From the NCBI RefSeq assembly GCF_014297465.1, contig NZ_JACORT010000010.1, positions 62,001-126,000 of the forward strand: 64,000 bases of DNA. The letters run 5' to 3'. The notes under the pieces are model-generated. The model had not been told where the DNA came from. It made no database searches and saw only the letters and a program-made list of their open reading frames with translations. Numbering within the stretch: position 1 is the stretch's first letter; each line of letters begins with the position of its first letter. Both the position numbers and the translations under genes were made by a program. Of this stretch, positions 9,458 to 17,601 are shown one piece after another. This DNA is from Ramlibacter cellulosilyticus (GTDB lineage: Bacteria; Pseudomonadota; Gammaproteobacteria; Burkholderiales; Burkholderiaceae_C).

Positions 9458-9997
9458 ATGCCCAACTACATCCGCGCCGACGCCGCCGGCGCCACCTTCT
9501 TCTTCACCCTCACCCTGCAGGACCGCGGCGCCCGCTACCTGGTGGACCACGTCACGGAACTGCGCGCCTGCCTGCGCACCGTGAAGGAACGCCACCCCTT
9601 CGACATCGAAGCCATGGTCGTCCTCCCCGAACACATCCACGCCCTCTGGCGCCTGCCGGTCGACGACGGCGACTACTCCACGCGCTGGATGCTGCTGAAG
9701 CAGTCCTTCACGCGAAGGCTCACGGAACTGGGCGTGCTCGCGCCCGAGGCAGAGAAACCGAAAGGCCGCCGCGGCGAGCGCTCCGTCTGGCAGCGCCGCT
9801 TCTGGGAACACCAGGTCACCGACGAGGCCGACTTCGCGCGCCACGTCGACTACATCCACTTCAATCCCGTGAAGCACGGGTGGGTGTTGCGCGCGCGAGA
9901 CTGGCCCTACTCCAGCCTGCACCGCTTCGTGCGCGAGGGGAAACTGCCGGCGGACTGGGGCATCAGCGCCGCCATCGAGGGCGAGTTCGGCGAGTAG
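9458..9997 (+). CDS. REP-associated tyrosine transposase (RAYT, Y1-Tnp/IS200-like)
   Basis: 179 residues. The fold is the single-domain HUH transposase: the FFFTLTLQDR strand (residues 14-23), the metal-binding HUH motif HIH at 59-61 within VVLPEHIHALWRLP, WQRRFWEHQV (111-120), and DYIHFNPVKHGWV with the presumed catalytic Tyr132. These features match RAYTs, which act on REP sequences rather than on insertion-sequence ends. A REP doublet of the window's own family ends 69 bp before the start codon. The gene is intact and probably domesticated or a single chromosomal copy. Confidence 0.9.
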   Translation: MPNYIRADAAGATFFFTLTLQDRGARYLVDHVTELRACLRTVKERHPFDIEAMVVLPEHIHALWRLPVDDGDYSTRWMLLKQSFTRRLTELGVLAPEAEKPKGRRGERSVWQRRFWEHQVTDEADFARHVDYIHFNPVKHGWVLRARDWPYSSLHRFVREGKLPADWGISAAIEGEFGE

Positions 9998-10034
9998 CCC
10001 TGCCATGGCCATCGCGCTGTGGCCCGCGCTTTGC

Positions 10035-10040
10035 TAGAGT
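10035..10040 (+). promoter_or_regulatory. Possible -10 element of the URC operon (TAGAGT)
   Basis: TAGAGT lies 26 nt before the ATG of the URC1-like gene. No convincing -35 partner is seen, so the assignment is tentative. Confidence 0.25.
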
Positions 10041-10066
10041 GGGTTTTTGGCTCCCTGCGAGACACG

Positions 10067-11314
10067 ATGGCTGCTGATCCTTCCGCTCCCCGCCACATCC
10101 GGCTGACTTCGCATGCCAGCGGCCAGGGGGCCCTGCCGATCCGGTGGGGCGCGTCCACGCCGGCGGAGCGCGGCCCGATCGTGGGCACGACCACGAAGCG
10201 CAGCCACCGCAACGTGATCGGCACCCACAGCGGCTCGTACAGCGTCTATCGCGCCCTCGCCGTCGCGGCCGGCGCGCTCAATCGCGACCACAAGGCCGAC
10301 CTCACGAACACCGCGCCCACCGACCAGATCGGCCCCTACCCGCAGTGGACCGACCCCGGCAAGATCGTGAGCCTCGACCCGTGGGGTGCCACCGTCGCGG
10401 AGGTGTTCGCCAACGAACTCGCGGCCGGCTACGACATCCGGCCGACCATCGCCGTGACCAAGGCCCACGTCATCCTGCCCGAGGTGATCGAGGCCATCCA
10501 GAAGGGGCGCCTCAAGCCCGACAACCGCATCCTCCTGGAAGGCGGGGCCGCCTGCGTGACCAAGGCCGCGATCGAACCGGTGTGGTACCTGCCCGGCGTG
10601 GCGAAGCGCTTCGGCTGTTCCGAGTCCGACCTGCGCCGCGTGCTCTTCGAGGAGACCGGCGGCATGTACCCGGAGCTCGTCACGCGCAGCGACCTCGAGG
10701 TGTTCCTGCCCCCCATCGGCGGGCAGACGATCTACATCTTCGGCAATGCACGCGACCTCGCGAACCCCGACGTGGAACTCACCGCCCGCGTGCACGACGA
10801 GTGCAACGGCTCCGACGTGTTCGGCTCCGACATCTGCACCTGCCGCCCCTACCTCACCCATGCCATCGAGGAATGCATCCAGGGCGCGCAGCGCGGCGGC
10901 GTGGGCCTGGTGGCCTACTCGCGCAAGGAAGGGCGCGCGCTCGGCGAAGTCACCAAGTTCCTCGTCTACAACGCGCGCAAGCGCCAGGTGGGCGGCGACA
11001 CCGCCGACCAGTACTTCGCGCGCACCGAGTGCGTGGCAGGGGTGCAGGACATGCGCTTCCAGGAACTCATGCCCGACGTGCTGCACTGGCTCGGCATCAG
11101 GAAGATCCACCGCCTGGTCTCCATGAGCAACATGAAATACGACGCGATCACGGGCTCGGGCATCGAGGTCGGCGAGCGCGTCGACATCCCTGCGGAGCTG
11201 ATCCCCGCCGATGCACAGGTGGAGATGGAGGCCAAGAAGGCCGCCGGCTACTTCACCCCCGACGTCGTGCCCGATGCGAGGACGCTGAAGGAAACGAAGG
11301 GGCGCGCCTTATGA
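10067..11314 (+). CDS. URC1-like GTP cyclohydrolase II homologue (uracil catabolism)
   Basis: 415 residues. The C-terminal half is GTP cyclohydrolase II-like: the zinc-binding C-x10-C-x-C pattern is intact within HDECNGSDVFGSDICTCRPY, followed by the GxVAYSRKEGRALGE region. It lacks the DHBP-synthase domain of bifunctional RibBA and carries a distinct N-terminal region of about 180 residues. In the URC pathway of yeasts and some bacteria a RibA-like protein (URC1) acts with a DUF1688 protein (URC4) and a uracil phosphoribosyltransferase. All three are adjacent here in that order. Riboflavin synthesis is therefore unlikely to be its role. I chose ATG 10067 because conservation begins there. 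Confidence 0.85.
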   Translation: MAADPSAPRHIRLTSHASGQGALPIRWGASTPAERGPIVGTTTKRSHRNVIGTHSGSYSVYRALAVAAGALNRDHKADLTNTAPTDQIGPYPQWTDPGKIVSLDPWGATVAEVFANELAAGYDIRPTIAVTKAHVILPEVIEAIQKGRLKPDNRILLEGGAACVTKAAIEPVWYLPGVAKRFGCSESDLRRVLFEETGGMYPELVTRSDLEVFLPPIGGQTIYIFGNARDLANPDVELTARVHDECNGSDVFGSDICTCRPYLTHAIEECIQGAQRGGVGLVAYSRKEGRALGEVTKFLVYNARKRQVGGDTADQYFARTECVAGVQDMRFQELMPDVLHWLGIRKIHRLVSMSNMKYDAITGSGIEVGERVDIPAELIPADAQVEMEAKKAAGYFTPDVVPDARTLKETKGRAL

Positions 11315-12579
11315 GCGATGCCCACTTCGTCGGCGGCAACCCGAGGGCCGAGGAAGCCGCGACGATCCTGCGCCGCACGCACACCGTGCGCGAACGCTGC
11401 CGGCAACTGCTGGACCGCGCACGCGCCGGCCAGTCGCGGTGGTTCACCGTGGACGACGGCGCCCTGCCCGGCACCGCCCGCCTCGTGGCCGACCTCACCC
11501 GCCAGCGCTACCCGAAGGGCCACATCCCGTTCCACAGCCGCTGGCGCCACCTCGAAGCCGGCGGCGTCGATCGCCGCGCGCAGCTCGAGCGCCTGCTCGG
11601 CGACGTGCCCAAGGCGGTGCGCGGCGAGGCGATGTTCGACCTCACCTTCGTCAGCGTACTGCTCGATGCCGGCGCTGGCCCGGACTGGAAGTACGTGGAG
11701 CCCGCCACCGGCCAGGCCTACACGCGCTCGGAAGGCCTCGCGGTCGCCAGCTTCCACGCGTTCACGAGCGGCCTGTTCTCCAGCGACAGGAACCATCCCC
11801 TGCGCGTCGATGCCGAAGGCCTGCGTTCGGTGCTCACCGACCACCTGGCCGGCGTGTTCCAGGTGCGCGAGAACAACACGATGGTCGGCCTGGAAGGCCG
11901 CGCCATCCTGCTGCGCCGCCTCGGCGAGGTGATGCAGGAGCAGCCCGAGGTCTTCGGCCAGGTGGTGCCCCGCCCATCCGGCATCTACACGCAGATCCTC
12001 TCGCCGGCGCCCGACGTGCCGTACACCGCCGACGTCGCCGCGCACGACGTGCTGTCGCAGATCCTGCTCACGTGCTCCGGCATCTGGCCGTCCGGCAACG
12101 AGATCGACGGCGTCCCGCTGGGGGATTGCTGGCGTCACGAGGCCGTGCGCGGCGAAGGGCTCACCGATGGCTGGGTGCCGTTCCACAAGCTCTCGCAATG
12201 GCTCACCTACTCGCTGCTGGAGCCCATCGCGTGGTCCGGCGTGCAGGTGCGCGGCGTCGACCAGCTCACGGGGCTGCCCGAGTACCGCAACGGCGGCCTG
12301 CTGCTCGATGGCGGCGTGCTGCGCCTGCGCGACGAAGGCATGGCGCAGCAGACCTGGCAGGCGGGCGACGAACTGGTCGTGGAATGGCGCGCCCTCACCG
12401 TGGCGCTGCTCGACGAAGTCGCCGTGGAGGTGCGCAAGCTGCTGCACCTCGACGCGGAGCGCCTGCCGCTCGCCTGCGTGCTCGAAGGCGGCACCTGGGC
12501 CGCGGGACGCGAGCTGGCCGCGAAGCATCGCAACGGCCTGCCGCCACTGAAGATCGCGAGCGACGGAACTCTCTTCTGA
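11311..12579 (+). CDS. DUF1688 protein, URC4 homologue (uracil catabolism)
   Basis: 422 residues. DUF1688 is the family of yeast URC4, needed for degrading uracil by the URC route; its exact reaction is not firmly known to me. Visible landmarks are [24 protein letters not shown] near the N-terminus, [12 protein letters not shown], a central SEQ-like region around [12 protein letters not shown], and [15 protein letters not shown]. The ATG overlaps the stop of the URC1-like gene as ATGA, which means translational coupling. Thirteen nt later comes the uracil phosphoribosyltransferase. Confidence 0.88.
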   Translation: MSDAHFVGGNPRAEEAATILRRTHTVRERCRQLLDRARAGQSRWFTVDDGALPGTARLVADLTRQRYPKGHIPFHSRWRHLEAGGVDRRAQLERLLGDVPKAVRGEAMFDLTFVSVLLDAGAGPDWKYVEPATGQAYTRSEGLAVASFHAFTSGLFSSDRNHPLRVDAEGLRSVLTDHLAGVFQVRENNTMVGLEGRAILLRRLGEVMQEQPEVFGQVVPRPSGIYTQILSPAPDVPYTADVAAHDVLSQILLTCSGIWPSGNEIDGVPLGDCWRHEAVRGEGLTDGWVPFHKLSQWLTYSLLEPIAWSGVQVRGVDQLTGLPEYRNGGLLLDGGVLRLRDEGMAQQTWQAGDELVVEWRALTVALLDEVAVEVRKLLHLDAERLPLACVLEGGTWAAGRELAAKHRNGLPPLKIASDGTLF

Positions 12580-12585
12580 GAAAAT
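12580..12585 (+). promoter_or_regulatory. Possible -10-like hexamer before upp (GAAAAT)
   Basis: GAAAAT ends 7 nt before the upp ATG, and no Shine-Dalgarno sequence is present. The geometry matches the other candidate leaderless starts in this window, so upp may have its own promoter inside the operon. Confidence 0.25.
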
Positions 12586-12592
12586 CGACCCC

Positions 12593-13231
<639 letters not shown>

Positions 13232-13236
13232 CCTCC

Positions 13237-14412
13237 ATGCGACGCTTGCGATGCGCTGCAGCCGCGGCGGCGCTGCTGTGCGCCTTCGCGGCCGGCGCCG
13301 CGCCCTTCACGCCGGCCGCCGACGACGAAGTCGTCGAACGCCTGCCGCTCGCCAGCGACCCCGCCCTGCGCGCCGTGGAGTCCCTGCGCCGACAGCTCGC
13401 CTCGCGACCGCAGGACGCCGCGCTGCGCCTCGACATCGCCGAGCGCTACTTCGCGCTCGCCATGGCGCAGGGCGATCCGCGCTACGTGGGCTATGCGCTG
13501 TCCACCATCGCGCCGCTGGCCACGGCCGCCGCGAACCAGAGCCGGTACTGGCTCGTGCGCGGGCAGCTGCAGCAGTACGGCCACGACTTCGCCGGCGCGC
13601 TGGCCAGCCTGGACCAGGCGAGCCGGCTGGCGCCCGAAGCGGTGGAGCCGGTCGCCTGGCGCGCCGCCATCCACATGGTCCAGGCGAACTACGCCCTCGC
13701 CGCAGCCGAATGCGACCGCCTCGCGCGCATCGCCACGCCGCTGATGGCGCAGGGCTGCACCGCCTACGTGCGCGGCACCACCGGCCAGCTCATCCCGGCT
13801 TACGACATGCTGTCGGAGGCGGTGGCGGCGTCGGTCGACGCGCCACCCGGCCTGATGCTGTGGGCGCAGACGCGCCTGGGGGAGATGGCCGCGCGGCTGC
13901 AGCGCTTCGGCGACGCGGAGCGGCACTACCGCCTCGCGCTGGACCAGGGCCTCACCGACCAGTTCCTGCTCGCCTCGTACGCGGACTTCCTGCTGGAACG
14001 CGAGCGCCCGGCCGAGGCGCTGCGGCTGCTGGCCGGCTGGGAGCGTTCGGACGTGCTGCTGCTGCGCCTCGCGCTCGCCGGCCGCGCCGCCGGCGATGCC
14101 CGCGCCGCGGACTGGGCATCGCAGTTGCGCGCGCGCATGCAGGATGCGGCACGACGCGGGGATCGGCTGCACGAACAGGAGGCGGCGCGCTGGGCGCTGG
14201 AACTGGAGCACGATCCGGCGCGCGCGCTGGCGTACGCGCAGGACAACTACACCCGGCAGAAGGAGCCGCGGGATGCGGAGGTGCTGATGGAGGCGGCGCT
14301 CGCGGCGAAGAAGCCGGGGGCGGCGGCGCCCGCGATCGCGTGGTGGAGGGAGAGCGGATACGAGGATCCGGCGATGCAGGTGCTGGCGGGGAAGCTGGGG
14401 GCGGTGCGGTGA
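13237..14412 (+). CDS. Exported TPR-type protein
   Basis: 391 residues with a signal peptide (MRRLRCAAAAAALLCAFAAGAA). The rest is nearly all alpha-helical with degenerate tetratricopeptide units (for example FAGALASLDQASRLAPEA, and QRFGDAERHYRLALDQG). It probably acts as a periplasmic scaffold; no catalytic motif is seen. It starts 5 nt after upp and its stop overlaps the start of the HupE-type gene as GTGA, so it is in the same transcription unit. Its link to uracil metabolism is unknown. Confidence 0.78.
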   Translation: MRRLRCAAAAAALLCAFAAGAAPFTPAADDEVVERLPLASDPALRAVESLRRQLASRPQDAALRLDIAERYFALAMAQGDPRYVGYALSTIAPLATAAANQSRYWLVRGQLQQYGHDFAGALASLDQASRLAPEAVEPVAWRAAIHMVQANYALAAAECDRLARIATPLMAQGCTAYVRGTTGQLIPAYDMLSEAVAASVDAPPGLMLWAQTRLGEMAARLQRFGDAERHYRLALDQGLTDQFLLASYADFLLERERPAEALRLLAGWERSDVLLLRLALAGRAAGDARAADWASQLRARMQDAARRGDRLHEQEAARWALELEHDPARALAYAQDNYTRQKEPRDAEVLMEAALAAKKPGAAAPAIAWWRESGYEDPAMQVLAGKLGAVR

Positions 14413-15596
14413 GGTGGCTGCGTGCGCTGGCGCGCCGGTGGGGTTCCCTTCGGTCACCTTCCGCGGCTGTCGCCGCGCCACCCTACATCCTGGCGTTGCT
14501 GTTGGCGGCAACCCCCGCCTGGGCCCACAAACCCAGCGACAGCTACCTCACGCTGCGCGGGGAAGAGGACGGCATCGCCGTCCGCTGGGACATCGCCCTG
14601 CGCGACCTCGACTACGTGCTGCAGCTCGATGCCGACGGCAACGGCGAGCTCACCTGGGGCGAGGTGCGGCGGCGGGAAGGCGACATCACGAAGCTGGCCA
14701 TCGAGCGGCTCGCGCTGTCCTCGCAGGGCGAGGCCTGTCCGCTCTCCGCCACCGGGCCGATGATGCTGGACCGGCACAGCGACGGCACCTATGCGGTGCT
14801 GGCACTGCACGCCCGCTGTGCGCGGCTCGCGGGCAGCATCCAGGCGCAATACGGCCTGTTCGTCGACGTGGACCCCAGCCACCGCGGCCTGCTGCAGTGG
14901 ACGCCGCCGGGTGCCTCGCAGCCGCAGGCCCGCGTGTTCGCGGCGGACAGCGCGAAGCAGGAGCTGCCGCTGGCGGCACCCGGCGCCTGGGAGACGCTGC
15001 GCCAGTACGTGGTTGAAGGCATCTGGCACATCTGGATCGGCTTCGACCACATCCTCTTCCTGCTGGCGCTGCTGCTGCCGTCCGTGCTGGTGCGCGATGC
15101 GGGCGGCTGGACGCCCACGCCCAGCCTGAAGCGCGCCGGCGTGGAAGTGCTGAAGGTCGTCACGGCCTTCACGCTCGCGCACTCCATCACCTTGAGCCTG
15201 GCGGTCCTGGGCCTCGTCAGCCTGCCTTCGCGCGTGGTGGAATCGGTCATCGCGGCTTCCGTGGTGCTCGCGGCCCTGAACAACCTGCGGGGCACCGTGG
15301 ACCGGCGGCGCTGGGTCATGGCCTTCGTGTTCGGGCTGGTGCACGGCTTCGGCTTCGCGTCCGTGCTGGCCGACCTGGGCCTGCCGCAAGGCGCGCTGGC
15401 GCTGGCGCTGGTCGGCTTCAACGTGGGCGTGGAGCTCGGGCAGCTGGCCATCGTGGCCGTGTTCCTGCCCCTGGCCTACGCCTTGCGCACCACGGGTTTC
15501 TACCGGGTGGGCGTGCTGCGTTTCGGCTCCATCGCGGTCGCCCTGCTGGCCGGCTGGTGGTTCGTGCAGCGCGCCTTCGACCTCGCCCCCTCTTGA
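14409..15596 (+). CDS. HupE/UreJ-type membrane protein with a periplasmic N-domain
   Basis: 395 residues from GTG 14409 (overlapping the previous stop). After an unusual leader ending LALLLAATPAWAH there is an extracytoplasmic domain of about 160 residues with an EF-hand-like DADGNGELTW loop. Then come six to seven hydrophobic segments typical of the HupE/UreJ_2 family (HIWIGFDHILFLLALLLPS, TLAHSITLSLAVLGL, FVFGLVHGFGFASVL). HupE/UreJ proteins are implicated in nickel or cobalt uptake. Residues 11-26 of the leader are encoded by a REP unit (14437-14486), so the true start could lie downstream, for example at a TTG in the LALLLA stretch. Confidence 0.8.
   Translation: MRWLRALARRWGSLRSPSAAVAAPPYILALLLAATPAWAHKPSDSYLTLRGEEDGIAVRWDIALRDLDYVLQLDADGNGELTWGEVRRREGDITKLAIERLALSSQGEACPLSATGPMMLDRHSDGTYAVLALHARCARLAGSIQAQYGLFVDVDPSHRGLLQWTPPGASQPQARVFAADSAKQELPLAAPGAWETLRQYVVEGIWHIWIGFDHILFLLALLLPSVLVRDAGGWTPTPSLKRAGVEVLKVVTAFTLAHSITLSLAVLGLVSLPSRVVESVIAASVVLAALNNLRGTVDRRRWVMAFVFGLVHGFGFASVLADLGLPQGALALALVGFNVGVELGQLAIVAVFLPLAYALRTTGFYRVGVLRFGSIAVALLAGWWFVQRAFDLAPS
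14437..14486. repeat. Solitary REP unit inside the HupE-type leader
   Basis: A 50-bp unit starting GGTGGGGTTC and ending CCACCCTAC, with the internal inverted repeat CGCGGC/GCCGCG. It matches the left units of the doublets at 9196, 34137 and 36339. Here it is single and lies within the 5' coding region of the membrane-protein gene. Confidence 0.8.
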
Positions 15597-15658
15597 CGCG
15601 GGCGGCGGCTGGCACGACGCTTGCACCTCGCCACGCCATCGCAACAACGAGGAACTCC

Positions 15659-16648
15659 ATGACGCCGACCCGCCGCCACCTGCTCGCCCTTGCCGCCGCC
15701 CTTGCCGCCGCCAGCCCCGGGCTGGCGCTCGCGCAAGGCAAGCTCAAGGTCGCCGCCATCTACACCGTGCCGTTCGAGCAGCAGTGGGTGAGCCGCATCC
15801 ACAAGGCGCTCAAGGCGGCCGAGGCGCGCGGCGAGATCGAGTACAAGGCCAGCGAGAACGTCGCCAACGCGGACTACGAGCGCGTGATGCGCGAGTACGC
15901 CACCGGCGGCAACCAGCTGATCGTGGGCGAGTCGTTCGCCGTGGAGGCGGCAGCGCGCAAGGTGGCGAAGGACTTCCCGAAGACCGCCTTCCTCATGGGC
16001 TCCTCCGGCAAGCCGCAGGCCCCGAACTTCAGCGTGTTCGACAACTACATCCAGGAGCCCGCCTACCTCTCCGGCATGATCGCCGGCGGCATGACGAAGT
16101 CGAACAAGATCGGCATGGTCGGCGGCTTCCCCATCCCCGAAGTGAACCGCCTGATGCACGCCTTCATGGCGGGCGCGCGCGAGGTGAACCCGAACGTGCA
16201 GTTCATGGTGACCTTCATCAACAGCTGGTTCGACCCGCCCAAGGCCAAGGAAGCCGCCTTCGCCATGATCGACCAGGGCGCGGACCTGCTGTACGCCGAA
16301 CGCTTCGGCGTCTCCGACGCGGCCAGGGAGCGCGGCAAGCTCGCCGTCGGCAACGTGATCAACACGCAGGACAAGTATCCCGACACCGTCGTCGCCTCCG
16401 CGCTGTGGAACATGGAGCCCACCATCGACGCGGCCCTGAAGAAGGTGAAGGAAGGCAAGTTCGCCGCCGAGGACTACGGCCACTACTCGATGATGAAGTT
16501 CAAGGGCTCGGAGCTCGCGCCGCTCGGCACCTTCGAGAAGAAGGTGCCCGCCGACGTCGTCGCCAAGGTCAAGGCAAAGGAGAAGGCGATCCAGGAGGGC
16601 AGGTTCGCCGTCAAGGTGGACGACTCGCAGCCGAAGTCGGGCAAGTAA
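15659..16648 (+). CDS. BMP-family nucleoside ABC transporter substrate-binding protein
   Basis: 329 residues. The signal peptide looks Tat-like (RRHLLALAAALAAASPGLALAQ after MTPT). The mature protein is a BMP/Med-type periplasmic binding protein (KVAAIYTVPFEQQWVSRIHKAL, NQLIVGESFAVEAAA, YLSGMIAGGMTKSNKIGMVGGFPIPEVNR). BMP proteins of this type deliver nucleosides or bases to ABC importers. It is the first gene of a five-gene importer operon, with a GAGGA site before the ATG. The exact ligand cannot be read from sequence. Confidence 0.9.
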   Translation: MTPTRRHLLALAAALAAASPGLALAQGKLKVAAIYTVPFEQQWVSRIHKALKAAEARGEIEYKASENVANADYERVMREYATGGNQLIVGESFAVEAAARKVAKDFPKTAFLMGSSGKPQAPNFSVFDNYIQEPAYLSGMIAGGMTKSNKIGMVGGFPIPEVNRLMHAFMAGAREVNPNVQFMVTFINSWFDPPKAKEAAFAMIDQGADLLYAERFGVSDAARERGKLAVGNVINTQDKYPDTVVASALWNMEPTIDAALKKVKEGKFAAEDYGHYSMMKFKGSELAPLGTFEKKVPADVVAKVKAKEKAIQEGRFAVKVDDSQPKSGK

Positions 16649-16653
16649 GCGGA

Positions 16654-17601
16654 ATGGTCCGCCGTCTCCTCGCCGCCGCGCTCGCCGCGGCCGCCCTGCT
16701 CCTGCAAGGCTGCGCCGGCACGCCGGCCGCGCCCGCAGCCACCGCCACGCAATCGGCCTCGCTCGATCCGACGCCGCGCATCGCCATCGTCTCGGCCTTC
16801 CAGCCGGAGCTGGTGCTGCTGCGCAGCCGCCTCGCGCAGCCGCGCGTCCACCAGGCCAACGGCGTCGAATTCGCCACCGGCACGCTGCAGGGCAAGCCCG
16901 TGGTGCTGTTCCTGAGCGGCGTGAGCATGGTGAACGCCGCCATGAACACGCAGCTCGCGCTGGACCGCTTCCGCGTCACGCACCTCGTGGTGAGCGGGAT
17001 CGCCGGCGGCGTCAACCCGCAATTGCACGTCGGCGACGTGACCGTGGCGCAGCGCTGGGGCCAGTACATGGAGGTGCTCGCGGCCCGCGAGGTGGCGCCG
17101 GGCCGCTTCCAGCCGCCCCCGTTCATGAAGGACGCGACGATCCCGCCCTACGGGATCTTCCACCCGCGCCCGGTGGAAGTGCGTTCGGCCGCGAAGCCGG
17201 AGGTCGAGCGCCGCTTCTGGTTCGACACGGACCCGGCGATGCTCGCCGTCGCGCGCCAGCTGCAGGGCGTGGCGCTGGAGCGCTGCGACGCGGAGCGCCG
17301 CTGCCTCACCCGCACGCCACGCGTGGTGCCGGGCGGCAACGGCGTCTCGGGCCAGGCCTTCGTCGACAACGCCGCGTACCGCGAATACACCTTCCGTACC
17401 TTCGAGGCGAACGTGCTGGACATGGAGACCGCCGCGATCGCGCACGTGGCCCACGCCAACGGCGTGCCCTTCATCGCGTTCCGCTCGCTGAGCGACCTGG
17501 CCGGGGGCGGCGAGGGCGAGAACGAGATGGGCACCTTCTTCCGCATCGCCGCCGACAACTCCGCCCGGGTGCTGCTCGCCTTCCTCGCCGCATGGAAGTA
17601 G
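16654..17601 (+). CDS. Lipoprotein nucleosidase/nucleoside-phosphorylase-fold protein
   Basis: 315 residues. The signal peptide ends in a lipobox (LLLQGC, Cys at about residue 20), so the protein should be lipid-anchored outside the inner membrane. The mature part has the PNP/MTA-nucleosidase fold: IAIVSAFQPEL, VVSGIAGGVNPQLHVGDV, and the nucleoside-binding NVLDMETAAIAHVAHANGVPFIAFRSLSD with the DMETAA motif. No phosphate would be available in phosphorylase amounts outside the cell, so hydrolysis of nucleosides to bases is the likelier reaction (inference). It lies inside the importer operon: 5 nt after the binding protein and overlapping the ATPase start by 10 bp. Confidence 0.85.
   Translation: MVRRLLAAALAAAALLLQGCAGTPAAPAATATQSASLDPTPRIAIVSAFQPELVLLRSRLAQPRVHQANGVEFATGTLQGKPVVLFLSGVSMVNAAMNTQLALDRFRVTHLVVSGIAGGVNPQLHVGDVTVAQRWGQYMEVLAAREVAPGRFQPPPFMKDATIPPYGIFHPRPVEVRSAAKPEVERRFWFDTDPAMLAVARQLQGVALERCDAERRCLTRTPRVVPGGNGVSGQAFVDNAAYREYTFRTFEANVLDMETAAIAHVAHANGVPFIAFRSLSDLAGGGEGENEMGTFFRIAADNSARVLLAFLAAWK

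Noticed and set aside
9458..9997. Insertion sequence of the IS200/IS605 family
   Set aside because: No IS ends or second gene; the REP doublet and gene size fit a RAYT instead.
10067..11314. Riboflavin-synthesis GTP cyclohydrolase II (RibA)
   Set aside because: It has a long non-RibA N-terminal region and sits with DUF1688 and upp rather than with riboflavin genes.
13251..15596. A very long frame of 781 codons running through the TPR gene and the HupE-type gene
   Set aside because: Only its second half has sense as protein (the HupE-type gene). The first half is the out-of-frame shadow of the TPR gene.
14409..15596. Part of a [NiFe]-hydrogenase operon
   Set aside because: HupE occurs alone with TPR and uracil genes; no hydrogenase structural or maturation genes are in the window.
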